This document shows, one piece after another, positions 1 to 8,611 of a stretch of DNA of 64,000 nt. A program made the translations under genes and the position numbers. The DNA is from Dehalococcoidia bacterium. GTDB taxonomy: Bacteria; Chloroflexota; Dehalococcoidia; Lucifugimonadales; GCA-002694895. The notes under the pieces are model-generated. The model made no database searches, was not told the origin of the DNA, and worked only from the letters and a program-made list of their open reading frames with translations. The DNA is taken from positions 1 to 64,000 of the forward strand of contig JAPYRX010000003.1 of NCBI GenBank assembly GCA_029936815.1. Direction: 5' to 3'. How positions within the stretch are numbered: the stretch's first letter is position 1; each line of letters begins with the position of its first letter.

Positions 1-821
1 GTGTAGTAGTTGATATGTTTGCATGGCAAGGAACAAGAGTGATAGCACCTTTGATTGCAGGATATGTATTTGCTATATATGGTGGCAGTGCGGCTCTTAT
101 TGCTTCGTCTATACTAATTATGATATTTATCGGGATGTTCCTTTCAACTAAGCCAATACAGAAAACAGAAAAATTACAAAAAGGTAACCCGATAACTGAT
201 GTTTTAGATGGGTTAAAGTATATCTATCAAAATAAACCAATTTTTATTTTGCTTAGCATGTCATTTGTTGTGTTTTTATCTGGATATCCATATTTAAATA
301 TGCTGCCTTACATTGCTGTACAGATTTTTGAAGTCAGTTCTAAAGGAACAGGAATACTTATGACAAGCGCAGGAATTGGATCTGTTCTTCCTACGATTAT
401 ATTTTCTAAAGCAGGTATCCCAGACAAAAGATTGGGAGTGTGCTTTGCAATGATTTTTTCTGGTTTGTTTTTAATCATATTTACATCGTCATCTTTGTTG
501 ATTCAATCAATCCCGCTGGCAATGATTTTAATTATGATTATGGGTTTTTCTAATTCTCTTTATGCTACATCTGTGATGAGTGCAATTCAAATATTTGTTA
601 GTGATCAATATAGAGCAAGAGTTGTTGGTGTATTTGTTATGTCATTTAGTTTTATGTCTTTAGGCAGTTTGTGGGTAGGAACACTTGGAGGTTATATAGA
701 TAATTTATTTTCCCTAGAACACACTGGAGTATTGATTTCTCTAATGTTTGGAGGATTAGTTTTACTGATAGTAGGATTGTTAACGTATTTGTTTAATAAT
801 TCACTGAAAGAAATTTCATAA
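1..821 (+). CDS. MFS transporter, C-terminal part (cut by left edge)
   Basis: This is the end of a major facilitator superfamily permease of the MFS_3 (EntS-like exporter) type. The reading frame is open from base 3 with no start inside the window: the first residues (VVVDMFAWQGTR) align with VVVDLFAWQGTR at about residue 142 of the next gene, so roughly the first third of the protein lies outside. The visible part holds about eight hydrophobic segments and ends in NNSLKEIS, the same ending as the next gene. The two genes are tandem paralogues separated by 79 bp. The substrate cannot be told from the sequence; relatives export siderophores or drugs. Confidence 0.9.
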   Translation, partial: VVVDMFAWQGTRVIAPLIAGYVFAIYGGSAALIASSILIMIFIGMFLSTKPIQKTEKLQKGNPITDVLDGLKYIYQNKPIFILLSMSFVVFLSGYPYLNMLPYIAVQIFEVSSKGTGILMTSAGIGSVLPTIIFSKAGIPDKRLGVCFAMIFSGLFLIIFTSSSLLIQSIPLAMILIMIMGFSNSLYATSVMSAIQIFVSDQYRARVVGVFVMSFSFMSLGSLWVGTLGGYIDNLFSLEHTGVLISLMFGGLVLLIVGLLTYLFNNSLKEIS

Positions 822-900
822 ATTTTAATTTTAGATGGAAAAGCAAAAAGTTATCTCATTTGGGGATATGATTCATATTTTATTATTATAGACTACCCAC

Positions 901-2142
901 ATGAAATTCTTGCCAGACGCATTTAACTCTAAACATTTTAAAAATTATTTTGTAGGTAATATTTTATCTTGCCACGGAATTCAAATATTTATGTTTTCTA
1001 GTTCATGGATTGTTCATGAATTGAATGAATCTCCCGAAGCTCTTGGTATGCTTGGACTGTATGCTTCTTTACCAACTTTGATGTTTAATGTATTTGGTGG
1101 TGCGATAGCTGATAGATACAGTAAAAAATTGATAGTTAGCATATGCCAGTTAATTTTTGCAATTTTGCTTTTCATCTTTGCGTACTTTTATGGCGTTGGC
1201 CTTATGGAATATTGGCATGTGTATATAATTGCGGGATTAATTAGTTTTATTATGGCTTTTGAGAATCCAGCCAGAATGTCTTTTTTCCCTTCATTATTAG
1301 ACAAGAAATATTTGTCGAGTGGTGTAGTAGTCGACTTGTTTGCATGGCAAGGGACAAGAGTTGTTGCTCCTTTAATTGCAGGATTTATATTTGCAGCATA
1401 TGGAGGAAGTATTGCATTGATTATAGCTGCGATATTTATGATTACTTTTATTTCTATTCTATCTACAACTAAGCCATTGCAAAACAAAGAAATATTACAA
1501 AAAGGTAATCCTTTAACTGATGTCGTCGAAGGCCTAAAATATGTATATAGTAATAAACCTATAGTAGTGTTATTAAGTATGTCTTTCTTGGTTTACCTAG
1601 CTGGTTATGCATATATGAATATGATTCCTTACATAGGGGTACAAATTTATGGTGTTGGGTCCAAAGAAACTGGATTACTTTTATCAGGGACAGGAATAGG
1701 TGCGGTTTTACCAACAATTATATTTGCCAAATCAGGGATTCCTAATAAAAGAGTAGGAGCTTGTTTCAGTTTGGTTTTTTCAGGATTGATGATAATAATA
1801 TTTACTTTATCATCATTGATATTTCAGTCTATTATTTTAGCTTTTATATTGATTGTTTTTATTGGCTTTTGTAATTCTATTTATGTTACCTCAGTTATGA
1901 GTGCTATACAGATTTATGTTAACGATAAATATAGAGCAAGAGTAGTGGGTATTTTTGTTATGTCATTTAGTTTTATGTCATTAGGTAGTTTATGGGTGGG
2001 TCTTTTAGGTGGATTTATCGATGAATATTTTTCATTAGAACATGTAGGTGTTTTAGTAACTATTGCTTTTGGTGGATTGATATTGTCCGTGGTTGGGCTG
2101 ACGCTTTATTACTTTAATAATTCACTTAAAGAAATTTCATAA
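901..2142 (+). CDS. MFS transporter (MFS_3 / EntS-like)
   Basis: A complete 413-residue inner-membrane permease with about 12 predicted membrane segments. The loop after TM2 carries the MFS signature GAIADRYSKK (about residues 61-70). It is a close tandem paralogue of the truncated gene to its left; both share GTRV-APLIAG, KGNP-TDV, MSAIQI, YRARVVG-FVMSFSFMSLGSLWVG and the same C-terminus. It was probably produced by local duplication followed by moderate divergence. The next gene, also MFS_3, faces it tail to tail with a gap of only 6 bp. Export of a small molecule is likely from the family; the substrate is unknown. Confidence 0.92.
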   Translation: MKFLPDAFNSKHFKNYFVGNILSCHGIQIFMFSSSWIVHELNESPEALGMLGLYASLPTLMFNVFGGAIADRYSKKLIVSICQLIFAILLFIFAYFYGVGLMEYWHVYIIAGLISFIMAFENPARMSFFPSLLDKKYLSSGVVVDLFAWQGTRVVAPLIAGFIFAAYGGSIALIIAAIFMITFISILSTTKPLQNKEILQKGNPLTDVVEGLKYVYSNKPIVVLLSMSFLVYLAGYAYMNMIPYIGVQIYGVGSKETGLLLSGTGIGAVLPTIIFAKSGIPNKRVGACFSLVFSGLMIIIFTLSSLIFQSIILAFILIVFIGFCNSIYVTSVMSAIQIYVNDKYRARVVGIFVMSFSFMSLGSLWVGLLGGFIDEYFSLEHVGVLVTIAFGGLILSVVGLTLYYFNNSLKEIS

Positions 2143-2148
2143 TTTAGA

Positions 2149-3372
2149 TTAAAGATCTTCATCAGTTGTCTGAGTATTGATTTTATAGATTATTTTAGTA
2201 GTAAATATTAATATGATTAATAACACACATCCTGTAATTGGTAAAAATCTTAAAGTTAATTGAGCTCCATAAGTTTCAGCGAAAATACCATATATAAACG
2301 ATCCTATTGGACTTGTACCTATACAAATAGCTAATAATCCCATAGCTAATCCTCTTTCTTTAGGGTTTGTTGAAAGCTGAATTATAGAAGATTGAGTTGA
2401 TCCAAATCCTGCAATTCCTAATCCAACTAAACTTACGATGAAAAGACTTATAATGTAATTTGATGAAAAAGAATAAATGAACAGAAAAAACATACATAGA
2501 CTTGAACACACACTAAATACTAAGCCAATTTTTTTAGTATTAAGTGTTAATAACAATAATGATGTTATCAATGCTCCTATTGCTTCAGTTGCTAGTATTA
2601 TAGAGCTAAAAGTTGATGATTTTCCTAAAATATCCACTGCAACGAAAGGTGCTAGTGATTGTTGAGGAAACATAAACATATTCATTATTACTGTTGTTCC
2701 ACAAACTGTTAATACAACTTTATTATTAGAAAGTAGATTTATGTAATCTTTTATTTTTATTTTTTGATCAGAATCTTTTGAAGATAATCCTTCATATTTG
2801 TAATCTAATGAAATAATAGAAAGTAGATTTATTAATAAAAATACACAGATGAGTAGTAATCCGAATGATTCGTTTAAGTACGACAAAAACATTGCTGCTA
2901 ATAATGGGCCTATCAACTTACTGAATTGCCAAAAAAATGCTTCGATAGCATTCCCTCTTACAATATAATTTCTTCCTAGAATATCAAGCATTAACTGTCT
3001 TTTTGCAGGGAAATCAATTACTACGCCAGACCCGTGTATAAATAGTGTTATATATATAAAAAGTACATTTAGATATCCTAAAAATGAAAGAATTGATAAA
3101 GATAACATTGCGCTAAACGATAATAATCGTCCAAAAATCATTATGTTTTTATCATTATATTTAGAGGCAATTGTACCTGCAAAGCCACCAATTATAGACC
3201 AAGGTAATGCCCAAAGAATATTTGCAAATGTTACTTGAAGAGGAGATTCTGTTAATTCATACATTATAATTATTATCAATGGGATTTGAATCCAAAATGA
3301 TATAGATGAAGACAATGATCCAACAGTTAGTTTCACATAATTTTGAGTATAAATTGGGTTGCCAGTTTTCAA
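2149..3372 (-). CDS. MFS transporter (MFS_3 type)
   Basis: A 407-residue permease with about 12 hydrophobic segments. Family features include GGFAGTIASKYNDKN in the TM2-3 loop and the mid-protein stretch FPAKRQLMLDILGRNY, equivalent to the substrate-path loop of MFS_3 proteins. It is more distant from the two preceding MFS genes than they are from each other. It is convergent with the preceding gene and transcribed alone; the next gene to the right runs the other way. A charged C-terminal tail (TTDEDL) follows the last membrane segment. Substrate unknown. Confidence 0.9.
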   Translation of the reverse strand: MKTGNPIYTQNYVKLTVGSLSSSISFWIQIPLIIIIMYELTESPLQVTFANILWALPWSIIGGFAGTIASKYNDKNIMIFGRLLSFSAMLSLSILSFLGYLNVLFIYITLFIHGSGVVIDFPAKRQLMLDILGRNYIVRGNAIEAFFWQFSKLIGPLLAAMFLSYLNESFGLLLICVFLLINLLSIISLDYKYEGLSSKDSDQKIKIKDYINLLSNNKVVLTVCGTTVIMNMFMFPQQSLAPFVAVDILGKSSTFSSIILATEAIGALITSLLLLTLNTKKIGLVFSVCSSLCMFFLFIYSFSSNYIISLFIVSLVGLGIAGFGSTQSSIIQLSTNPKERGLAMGLLAICIGTSPIGSFIYGIFAETYGAQLTLRFLPITGCVLLIILIFTTKIIYKINTQTTDEDL

Positions 3373-3479
3373 ATTTTCATTAATATAATTAAAGCTGATC
3401 TAATTTATCACAATAGTAATTGAGTTAAATACTAATATTAAGATTAATTTTAAATATTCTAATAAATTGATATTGTTTA

Positions 3480-3866
3480 ATGAATGATATAGACTTTTTA
3501 ACTAGTTTTGAGAACTGTAGTTTACCATGGGAAGAATGGAACCATTCATCTCATGTAAGAATGGCCTATCTTTCATTAGAAAAATATGGAAATAAAAAGG
3601 GCTCTCAAGCAATCATTAATGGTATTAAAAAATATAATAATTTTCATTCAGATAAAAAAATGAAAATAGGGTATCATCAAACAATTACATTATTTTGGAT
3701 AAACACAGTCAAATCACGAATGGAAAAATTAGATTCTTTTTCAAAATTTAAAATTAATAATCAGGATATATTTGATTTTAGTTTTATATTTGATTTTTAT
3801 GAAAAAGAAGTGTTATATTCTGATAAAGCAAAGATTGAATTTTTAAATCATACCAAGGAGAAATAA
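3480..3866 (+). CDS. small conserved-looking protein of unknown function
   Basis: A soluble 128-residue protein that I cannot assign to a named family. It has an acidic, aromatic N-terminus, then WNHSSHVRMAYLSLEKYG (about residues 20-37), and later KIGYHQTITLFWI (about residues 61-73). The paired WNHSSH and YHQTIT motifs are histidine-rich and look like conserved positions rather than random coding. No signal peptide or membrane segment is visible. The stop is 1 bp before the ATG of the DUF805 gene, so the two are probably co-transcribed. The start has only a weak Shine-Dalgarno match. Confidence 0.7.
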   Translation: MNDIDFLTSFENCSLPWEEWNHSSHVRMAYLSLEKYGNKKGSQAIINGIKKYNNFHSDKKMKIGYHQTITLFWINTVKSRMEKLDSFSKFKINNQDIFDFSFIFDFYEKEVLYSDKAKIEFLNHTKEK

Positions 3867-3867
3867 A

Positions 3868-4260
3868 ATGACATTTCAAAAATCAATTGAAGTATGTTTT
3901 AAAAAATATGCCATATTTGAGGGTAAAGCTAATAGAGCTGAGTATTGGTGGTTTTTTTTATTTTTAATATTAATGGGAATAGCTTTAGGTGTTATAGATG
4001 GAACTATATTTCCTGTTCGTACTGAAAAATGGGGAACTGGCCCTATTGGTATATTATGGAGTCTAGGGACATTGATTCCATCTATTTCTGTTGGGGCACG
4101 TAGACTTCATGACACTAACAGATCTGGTTGGTGGCAACTACTTTGGCTTACTGGGATAGGAATACCAATTGTACTTATATTTTATGCGTTACCATCTAGA
4201 GATGATTTGAATAATGAAGAAAGCTCACAAATTGAAGATGCAGACGGATTAATTGAATAA
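3868..4260 (+). CDS. DUF805 family membrane protein
   Basis: A 130-residue inner-membrane protein with the standard DUF805 layout: an N-terminal KYAIFEGKANRAEYWWFFLF block (residues about 12-31), a second hydrophobic segment, then SVGARRLHDTNRSGWW (about residues 72-87), which is the family hallmark, and a last membrane segment before a short acidic tail. The function of DUF805 proteins is not known. It starts 1 bp after the preceding stop with AAGGAG just upstream, so it is translated from the same message. Family assignment is firm; role is not. Confidence 0.9.
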   Translation: MTFQKSIEVCFKKYAIFEGKANRAEYWWFFLFLILMGIALGVIDGTIFPVRTEKWGTGPIGILWSLGTLIPSISVGARRLHDTNRSGWWQLLWLTGIGIPIVLIFYALPSRDDLNNEESSQIEDADGLIE

Positions 4261-4297
4261 GTAAATATTTCATAAATTATTTTTAAATGAGGGTAAC

Positions 4298-5521
4298 ATG
4301 TCATATAGAGACAAACAATCATTAAGTCAAGATGAAGCATTCAAATTACACCACGAAGCTCTTGTGATAGATTCACAAATTCCTACAATAACAATTGGTG
4401 GATTGTATACAGACAATATGAGAAAAAAAATGGATGAGTGCTTTAAGGAAGGTTTTACAAAAGCTGAAACCTCATCAATATTATCATCGATGATACCTTC
4501 TGAAATTCAAAATAGTTCAGACTCTAAGGCACAGTACATTGAATTATGGGAAAAATCAGGTGTTAATGTTGCAAGTGGAACGTATGCTGGACCTGCAGCT
4601 GGAGTAGAAGCAGCATATCAAAGTTCTGTTACAAGTATGTCCAATGCAATATCGATTATTAATTCAATTCCTGAAAAATTGATGCTCGTGACAAAATCAG
4701 ATCATATTAAAGAAGCACATGAAACGGGGAAGGGTGGAATTATTTTTGATTTCCAAGATACTTTGTCTTTTGGTACAGATTTGGATAAAGTAGATTTTTT
4801 CTATAACCTTGGATTGAGAGTAGTTCAATTGACTTATAATTTAAGAAATCTTGTAGGAGATGGTTGCACTGAATATCATAAATCAGGATTGTCATATTTT
4901 GGACGAGAATTAGTTGGTAAATTAAATGATAAAAAAATGATTGTTGATGTGAGTCATTGCTCGGAACAAGTGGGTTGGGATTCAATGGAAATTTCTTCTA
5001 CTCCCGTAGTTGTAACTCATTCTACTAGTGCAGCTATAGTACAACATGATAGAGGAAAGAGTGATAAATTTGCTGAAGCAATTGCTGATAATGGAGGATT
5101 TTTTGGAGTAGTTGTGATCCCTGGTTTTATTCAAGAAACACCAACTGCAACACTAGATGATTGGGCAGTACATATTGAAAATCTTGTAAATGTAATGGGT
5201 ATTGATCATGTATGCATTGGTACTGACAAACTTGGGCCAGGACCTGGGACTGAAACTTTGTTTGAATTTCCCAAAGAAATGCCTGGGATGAAACCAGGGC
5301 ATTTTAACTGGAGTGGATTTAGAGAAGAACACAGAGTTAATGATAATGGCTTGGGATTGCCATATCCTCAATATGATGATTACAAGACTGTTGGGTATGA
5401 ACAATTTACTGATTGGCCTAACCTTACTTTGAAACTTGCTGAAAGAGGATTCAATGAAGAAGAGTTAAGGAAAATTTTAGGCTTAAACTATTTAAGGGTT
5501 TTCGAAGATATTGTGGGATGA
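4298..5521 (+). CDS. membrane dipeptidase (M19) homologue with altered metal site
   Basis: A 407-residue amidohydrolase-fold protein of the renal dipeptidase (M19) family. Recognisable parts are VDVSH (His220), VVTHS (His241), HDRG (Arg252), and GIDHVCIGTD near the active-site end, matching the family's two histidine ligands, substrate arginine and late aspartate. The usual N-terminal metal motif D-G-H-x-D is instead D25-S-Q-I-P29, and the bridging glutamate (normally EGG) aligns with D151 in FDFQDT. A homologue at 57928-59148 has the same changes, so this is a subfamily trait rather than decay. It may hydrolyse dipeptides or other amides with one metal, or do something else. No signal peptide is seen. 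GAGGG precedes the ATG. Confidence 0.88.
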   Translation: MSYRDKQSLSQDEAFKLHHEALVIDSQIPTITIGGLYTDNMRKKMDECFKEGFTKAETSSILSSMIPSEIQNSSDSKAQYIELWEKSGVNVASGTYAGPAAGVEAAYQSSVTSMSNAISIINSIPEKLMLVTKSDHIKEAHETGKGGIIFDFQDTLSFGTDLDKVDFFYNLGLRVVQLTYNLRNLVGDGCTEYHKSGLSYFGRELVGKLNDKKMIVDVSHCSEQVGWDSMEISSTPVVVTHSTSAAIVQHDRGKSDKFAEAIADNGGFFGVVVIPGFIQETPTATLDDWAVHIENLVNVMGIDHVCIGTDKLGPGPGTETLFEFPKEMPGMKPGHFNWSGFREEHRVNDNGLGLPYPQYDDYKTVGYEQFTDWPNLTLKLAERGFNEEELRKILGLNYLRVFEDIVG

Positions 5522-5601
5522 AAATTAGGATAATTGATTTTTTAGTTTAGAATTGTAAACAGATTAAAATCACCTAAGTTAACATAAATTATTATTGAAC
5601 T

Positions 5602-6423
5602 TTATTCGTCATCGTCTTTGTCATCATCATGCCTATCTTCTTCATGTGTATGTTCTGCGTTACCGACATCAATATATTGATGTGCATAACTCGATACAGC
5701 TATCCCAAAAATTAAACCTATAAATAAAAATCCTGTTTGCAAGCCATACCTTCTTTCTTCAGAAGAGTGAATAGTTGGAACAATGTCACTCAAAGCAATA
5801 TAAATGAAAAATCCAGCAATGCCACCATAAATGTATCCCATTGGCAGGTCAATCTGTGATCCAACTTGATAAGCAAATATTGTTCCTAAAAGCATTGTTG
5901 ATGATGCAAGTAGATTTCTTGTTATAATTTGCCGTTTGGTAAAACCACTTTGAAGTTGTAATCCAAATTCTCCAACCTCAAGCGGTATATCATGTGCCAT
6001 TAAAGCTATAGCTGCGATGATACCTGTGCCTGGGTCGATTAAAAAAGCAGATCCCAGAGCAATCCCATCTACAGAGTTATGAAAAACATCTCCTATTAAA
6101 AATAGCCATCCTTGTGATTTATTCCTGTTATCTGATAAATCTTCTTCATGGTGATGGTGGAAAGTTTTAAATCCTTTTTCAATTAAAAAGAAAAGTAGAA
6201 TGGCAACTAAAGTTGCATTCAATACAACTGACCCTTGCTCATTCAATCCATGAGGTAATAAGTCTCTGAAAGAAGCTACTAATAGCACCCCAGCTGCAAA
6301 TGGAGTTCCATATTTGATTAAATATCTAGACCATGAAGCTTTTTGTACTAAAATAACAGCAAAGGATAAAGATAATAAGGCTGCTAATATACTAGCAATT
6401 ATTGCGAAAACGAAATTATTCAT
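5602..6423 (-). CDS. ZIP family divalent metal transporter
   Basis: A 273-residue membrane protein with about eight hydrophobic segments. The two ZIP transport-site motifs are present: HNSVDGIALG in one segment and HDIPLEVGEF in the next (H-x-x-P-x-E-x-G). A cytosolic loop holds a metal-binding run FHHHHEED, and the C-terminus is rich in His, Asp and Glu (HTHEEDRHDDDKDDDE). The family imports Zn2+ and sometimes Fe2+ or Mn2+; the exact metal is not determined. It is divergent from an HxlR-type regulator with a perfect palindrome between them. Confidence 0.93.
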   Translation of the reverse strand: MNNFVFAIIASILAALLSLSFAVILVQKASWSRYLIKYGTPFAAGVLLVASFRDLLPHGLNEQGSVVLNATLVAILLFFLIEKGFKTFHHHHEEDLSDNRNKSQGWLFLIGDVFHNSVDGIALGSAFLIDPGTGIIAAIALMAHDIPLEVGEFGLQLQSGFTKRQIITRNLLASSTMLLGTIFAYQVGSQIDLPMGYIYGGIAGFFIYIALSDIVPTIHSSEERRYGLQTGFLFIGLIFGIAVSSYAHQYIDVGNAEHTHEEDRHDDDKDDDE

Positions 6424-6513
6424 TTTAAAATATTTGTCAAAATATAATACTTAGTTCCAAACATTATATAAGTATGAAATAAATACTTTCAAGTAGTATT
6501 AATTATAAGACTA

Positions 6514-6529
6514 GTATTTACGTAAATAC
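6514..6529. promoter_or_regulatory. perfect 16-bp palindrome, probable operator
   Basis: GTATTTACGTAAATAC reads the same on both strands. It lies in the 156-bp gap between the divergent ZIP transporter and HxlR genes, 50 bp before the HxlR start. HxlR/DUF24 dimers bind palindromes of this size, so it may be the regulator's own operator and may also act on the ZIP gene. Confidence 0.5.
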
Positions 6530-6579
6530 CAAGAATGTAATATCATACTTATAGTTTATATATACAAAATCAGAGAATA

Positions 6580-6933
6580 ATGACTAATAATAAACTAGAC
6601 TTAACAAACGAAAATTGTAGTGTTTATGATGTGATGAACATAATAGGTGGTAAATGGAAAATTGATATTATATACCATTTGGGTGAAAACACATTAAGGT
6701 TTGGAGAATTGAAAAAGTCACTACTACCTATAACCCAACAAATGCTTTCAAAACAACTAAAAGAATTAGAAAAAGATAATATAATTAAACGTAAGGTTTA
6801 TTCACAAATCCCTCCAAAAGTCGAATATTCGTTAACCGAGATTGGGAAATCACTAGATCCTGTTATACAATCAATACTTAAATGGTCATCATATTATAGT
6901 GATCACTTAGAAGGTAAAGTACAAAGTAGATAA
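6580..6933 (+). CDS. HxlR (DUF24) family transcriptional regulator
   Basis: A 117-residue winged-helix protein. It starts with the family pattern NCSVYDVMNIIGGKWKIDII (about residues 12-31), including the cysteine at position 13 that acts as a redox sensor in several HxlR proteins (YodB, HypR). The recognition helix region TQQMLSKQLKELEKDNII and the wing VEYSLTEIGKSL follow. It probably controls its own gene and a neighbour, either the divergent ZIP transporter or the amidohydrolases 70 bp downstream. The start ATG follows AGAGAAT. Confidence 0.92.
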   Translation: MTNNKLDLTNENCSVYDVMNIIGGKWKIDIIYHLGENTLRFGELKKSLLPITQQMLSKQLKELEKDNIIKRKVYSQIPPKVEYSLTEIGKSLDPVIQSILKWSSYYSDHLEGKVQSR

Positions 6934-7003
6934 TAAATTTATACTATTTAAAAACAATTATTTTATATGACGATTAATATTCAACATATTGTTAGGAGAT
7001 GAA

Positions 7004-8599
7004 ATGGATAAGATAGAAATTAAAAATGCAACAATTGTTGACGGCTTAGGAGGAAATCCTTATGTTGGAAACATTTATTTAAATAATGGGAAAATTATTG
7101 CTATAACTCATGGTGAGAGTTTAAGTTACGACATTTCTATTGATGCAACCGGAAAAATTGTTACACCTGGATTTATAGATTTACATACTCATAGCGATGT
7201 TTCATTTTTATTAGATTCTACTGCTCAAAGTAAAATAAGACAGGGAGTAACATTAGAACTTATTGGAAATTGTGGAATTAGTTTTTGTGCTCCTTTGATC
7301 GGAGATGCTAGAGATATGTTTGATGCTTGGATTAAAGATTATACTGATTCTTACACTCCTGATTGGACAGATTACGAAGGATATATTGATGCTTCTAAAA
7401 AAGCAGGAGCAGCATTAAACGTTGCTTTTCAAATTGGGCATGCGACTCTTAGATTGGCTGTAATGGGACAAGACGACAGAGCTCCTAGTGCTGATGAATT
7501 AACCGAAATGAAAAGACTTGCAGGAGAATCTTTGGATGCAGGAGCTTTAGGTTTTTCGACCGGATTGTTTTATGCTCCAGGATATTACGCGAGAACAGAT
7601 GAAGTTATATCAATTGCTGAGGAAGCTGGGAAAAGGAATAAACTTTATTCAACACATCAAAGAGATGAAGGAAGTAGAACTGTAGGGCTTTTTGTATCAA
7701 TTAATGAAGCTATAGAAATTGGAAGAAGAGCTGATTGTAGAGTTCAGATATCTCATGTTAAACTCGCATCTCCGCAGGTTTGGGGAAAAACTGGAGAGTA
7801 TTTACAATTATTGGAACAAACTGTTAAAGAAGGATTGGATGTTGCTGGCGATCAATATCCTTATCCTGCTTCAAGTACGTTTATCACGGGAGCATTGTTC
7901 CCAAGATGGGCATTGGCTGGTGGCAGAGAAGAGACTTTGAAATATATGGCTGATGAAGATGATAGAGGAAGGATTATTGATAATATTAATGAAACATTTA
8001 AACAGGGAAGAGAAGCTGACGGAACGATTATAGCAAGATATGTTCCTGACGAATCATTAGAAGGAAAAAACTTAGAAGAGATAGCAGAATCAATGGGTAC
8101 AACCCCAGCAGAAGCAGCATTAAGAATATATGAAAAAAGCGAAGCGATGGTAGTTAGTTATGGAATGACCGATGAAGATGTTGAAACATTTGCAGCCCAT
8201 CCATTAATTGCAGTTGCCTCAGACGGAGACTCTTTATCAACAGAAGGAGTTTTATCAGCAGGAAAACCTCATCCTAGAAGTTATGGTACAAATCCAAGAT
8301 TTATACAAAAATTTGTAAATGAAAAGAAACTTGTATCAATTCAGGAGGCAATAAGAAAAATGACATCTATGCCAGCTCAAAGGCTTGGTCTTACAAACAG
8401 AGGAAGACTTACTCCTGGGTATGCTGCAGATATTGTTATTATGGATCTTCCAAATGTTGAAGAAAAAGCAACTTTTGTTGATCCACACCAATACCCTGAA
8501 GGCATAACACATGTCATAGTAAATGGAGAAATTGTAATTAAAGACGAAGAGTTTACTGGAAAAACACCTGGAAAGATGATAACAAAATTCAATTCTTGA
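7004..8599 (+). CDS. D-aminoacylase-type amidohydrolase, copy 1
   Basis: A 531-residue amidohydrolase_3 / N-acyl-D-amino-acid deacylase. It should release free D-amino acids from N-acylated forms, or act on related amides. Metal ligands of D-aminoacylase are all visible: H61-T-H63, C90 in IGNCG, the His of STHQRDEG, the His of QISHVK, and the Asp of VASDG. The substrate pocket motif HPRSYGT follows. No signal peptide. A longer frame starts at 6989, but ATG at 7004 has AGGAG 6-10 bp upstream and matches the MDKIEIKNAT start of the two copies downstream. First of three tandem genes; its 3' part (8250-8544) is almost identical at DNA level to copy 2. Confidence 0.92.
   Translation: MDKIEIKNATIVDGLGGNPYVGNIYLNNGKIIAITHGESLSYDISIDATGKIVTPGFIDLHTHSDVSFLLDSTAQSKIRQGVTLELIGNCGISFCAPLIGDARDMFDAWIKDYTDSYTPDWTDYEGYIDASKKAGAALNVAFQIGHATLRLAVMGQDDRAPSADELTEMKRLAGESLDAGALGFSTGLFYAPGYYARTDEVISIAEEAGKRNKLYSTHQRDEGSRTVGLFVSINEAIEIGRRADCRVQISHVKLASPQVWGKTGEYLQLLEQTVKEGLDVAGDQYPYPASSTFITGALFPRWALAGGREETLKYMADEDDRGRIIDNINETFKQGREADGTIIARYVPDESLEGKNLEEIAESMGTTPAEAALRIYEKSEAMVVSYGMTDEDVETFAAHPLIAVASDGDSLSTEGVLSAGKPHPRSYGTNPRFIQKFVNEKKLVSIQEAIRKMTSMPAQRLGLTNRGRLTPGYAADIVIMDLPNVEEKATFVDPHQYPEGITHVIVNGEIVIKDEEFTGKTPGKMITKFNS
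8250..8544 (+). repeat. gene-conversion tract, copy A (identical to 9888-10182)
   Basis: These 295 bp match 9888-10182 with one difference (C at 8515 versus T at 10153); 265 bp are perfectly identical. Flanking parts of the same genes differ at many synonymous sites, so the identity is a recent homogenisation event rather than selection on protein. Confidence 0.9.
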
Positions 8600-8611
8600 A
8601 AAGGAGATGAA

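Noticed and set aside
1188..1487. Long antisense ORF inside the MFS gene (and similar ones inside purL, sdhA, sucA and others)
   Set aside because: They lie fully inside strong genes on the opposite strand or another frame and have no family features; treated as shadows.
6989..7003. Longer start for the first D-aminoacylase
   Set aside because: These codons contain the ribosome-binding site of ATG 7004, and the two sister genes start at the equivalent ATG.
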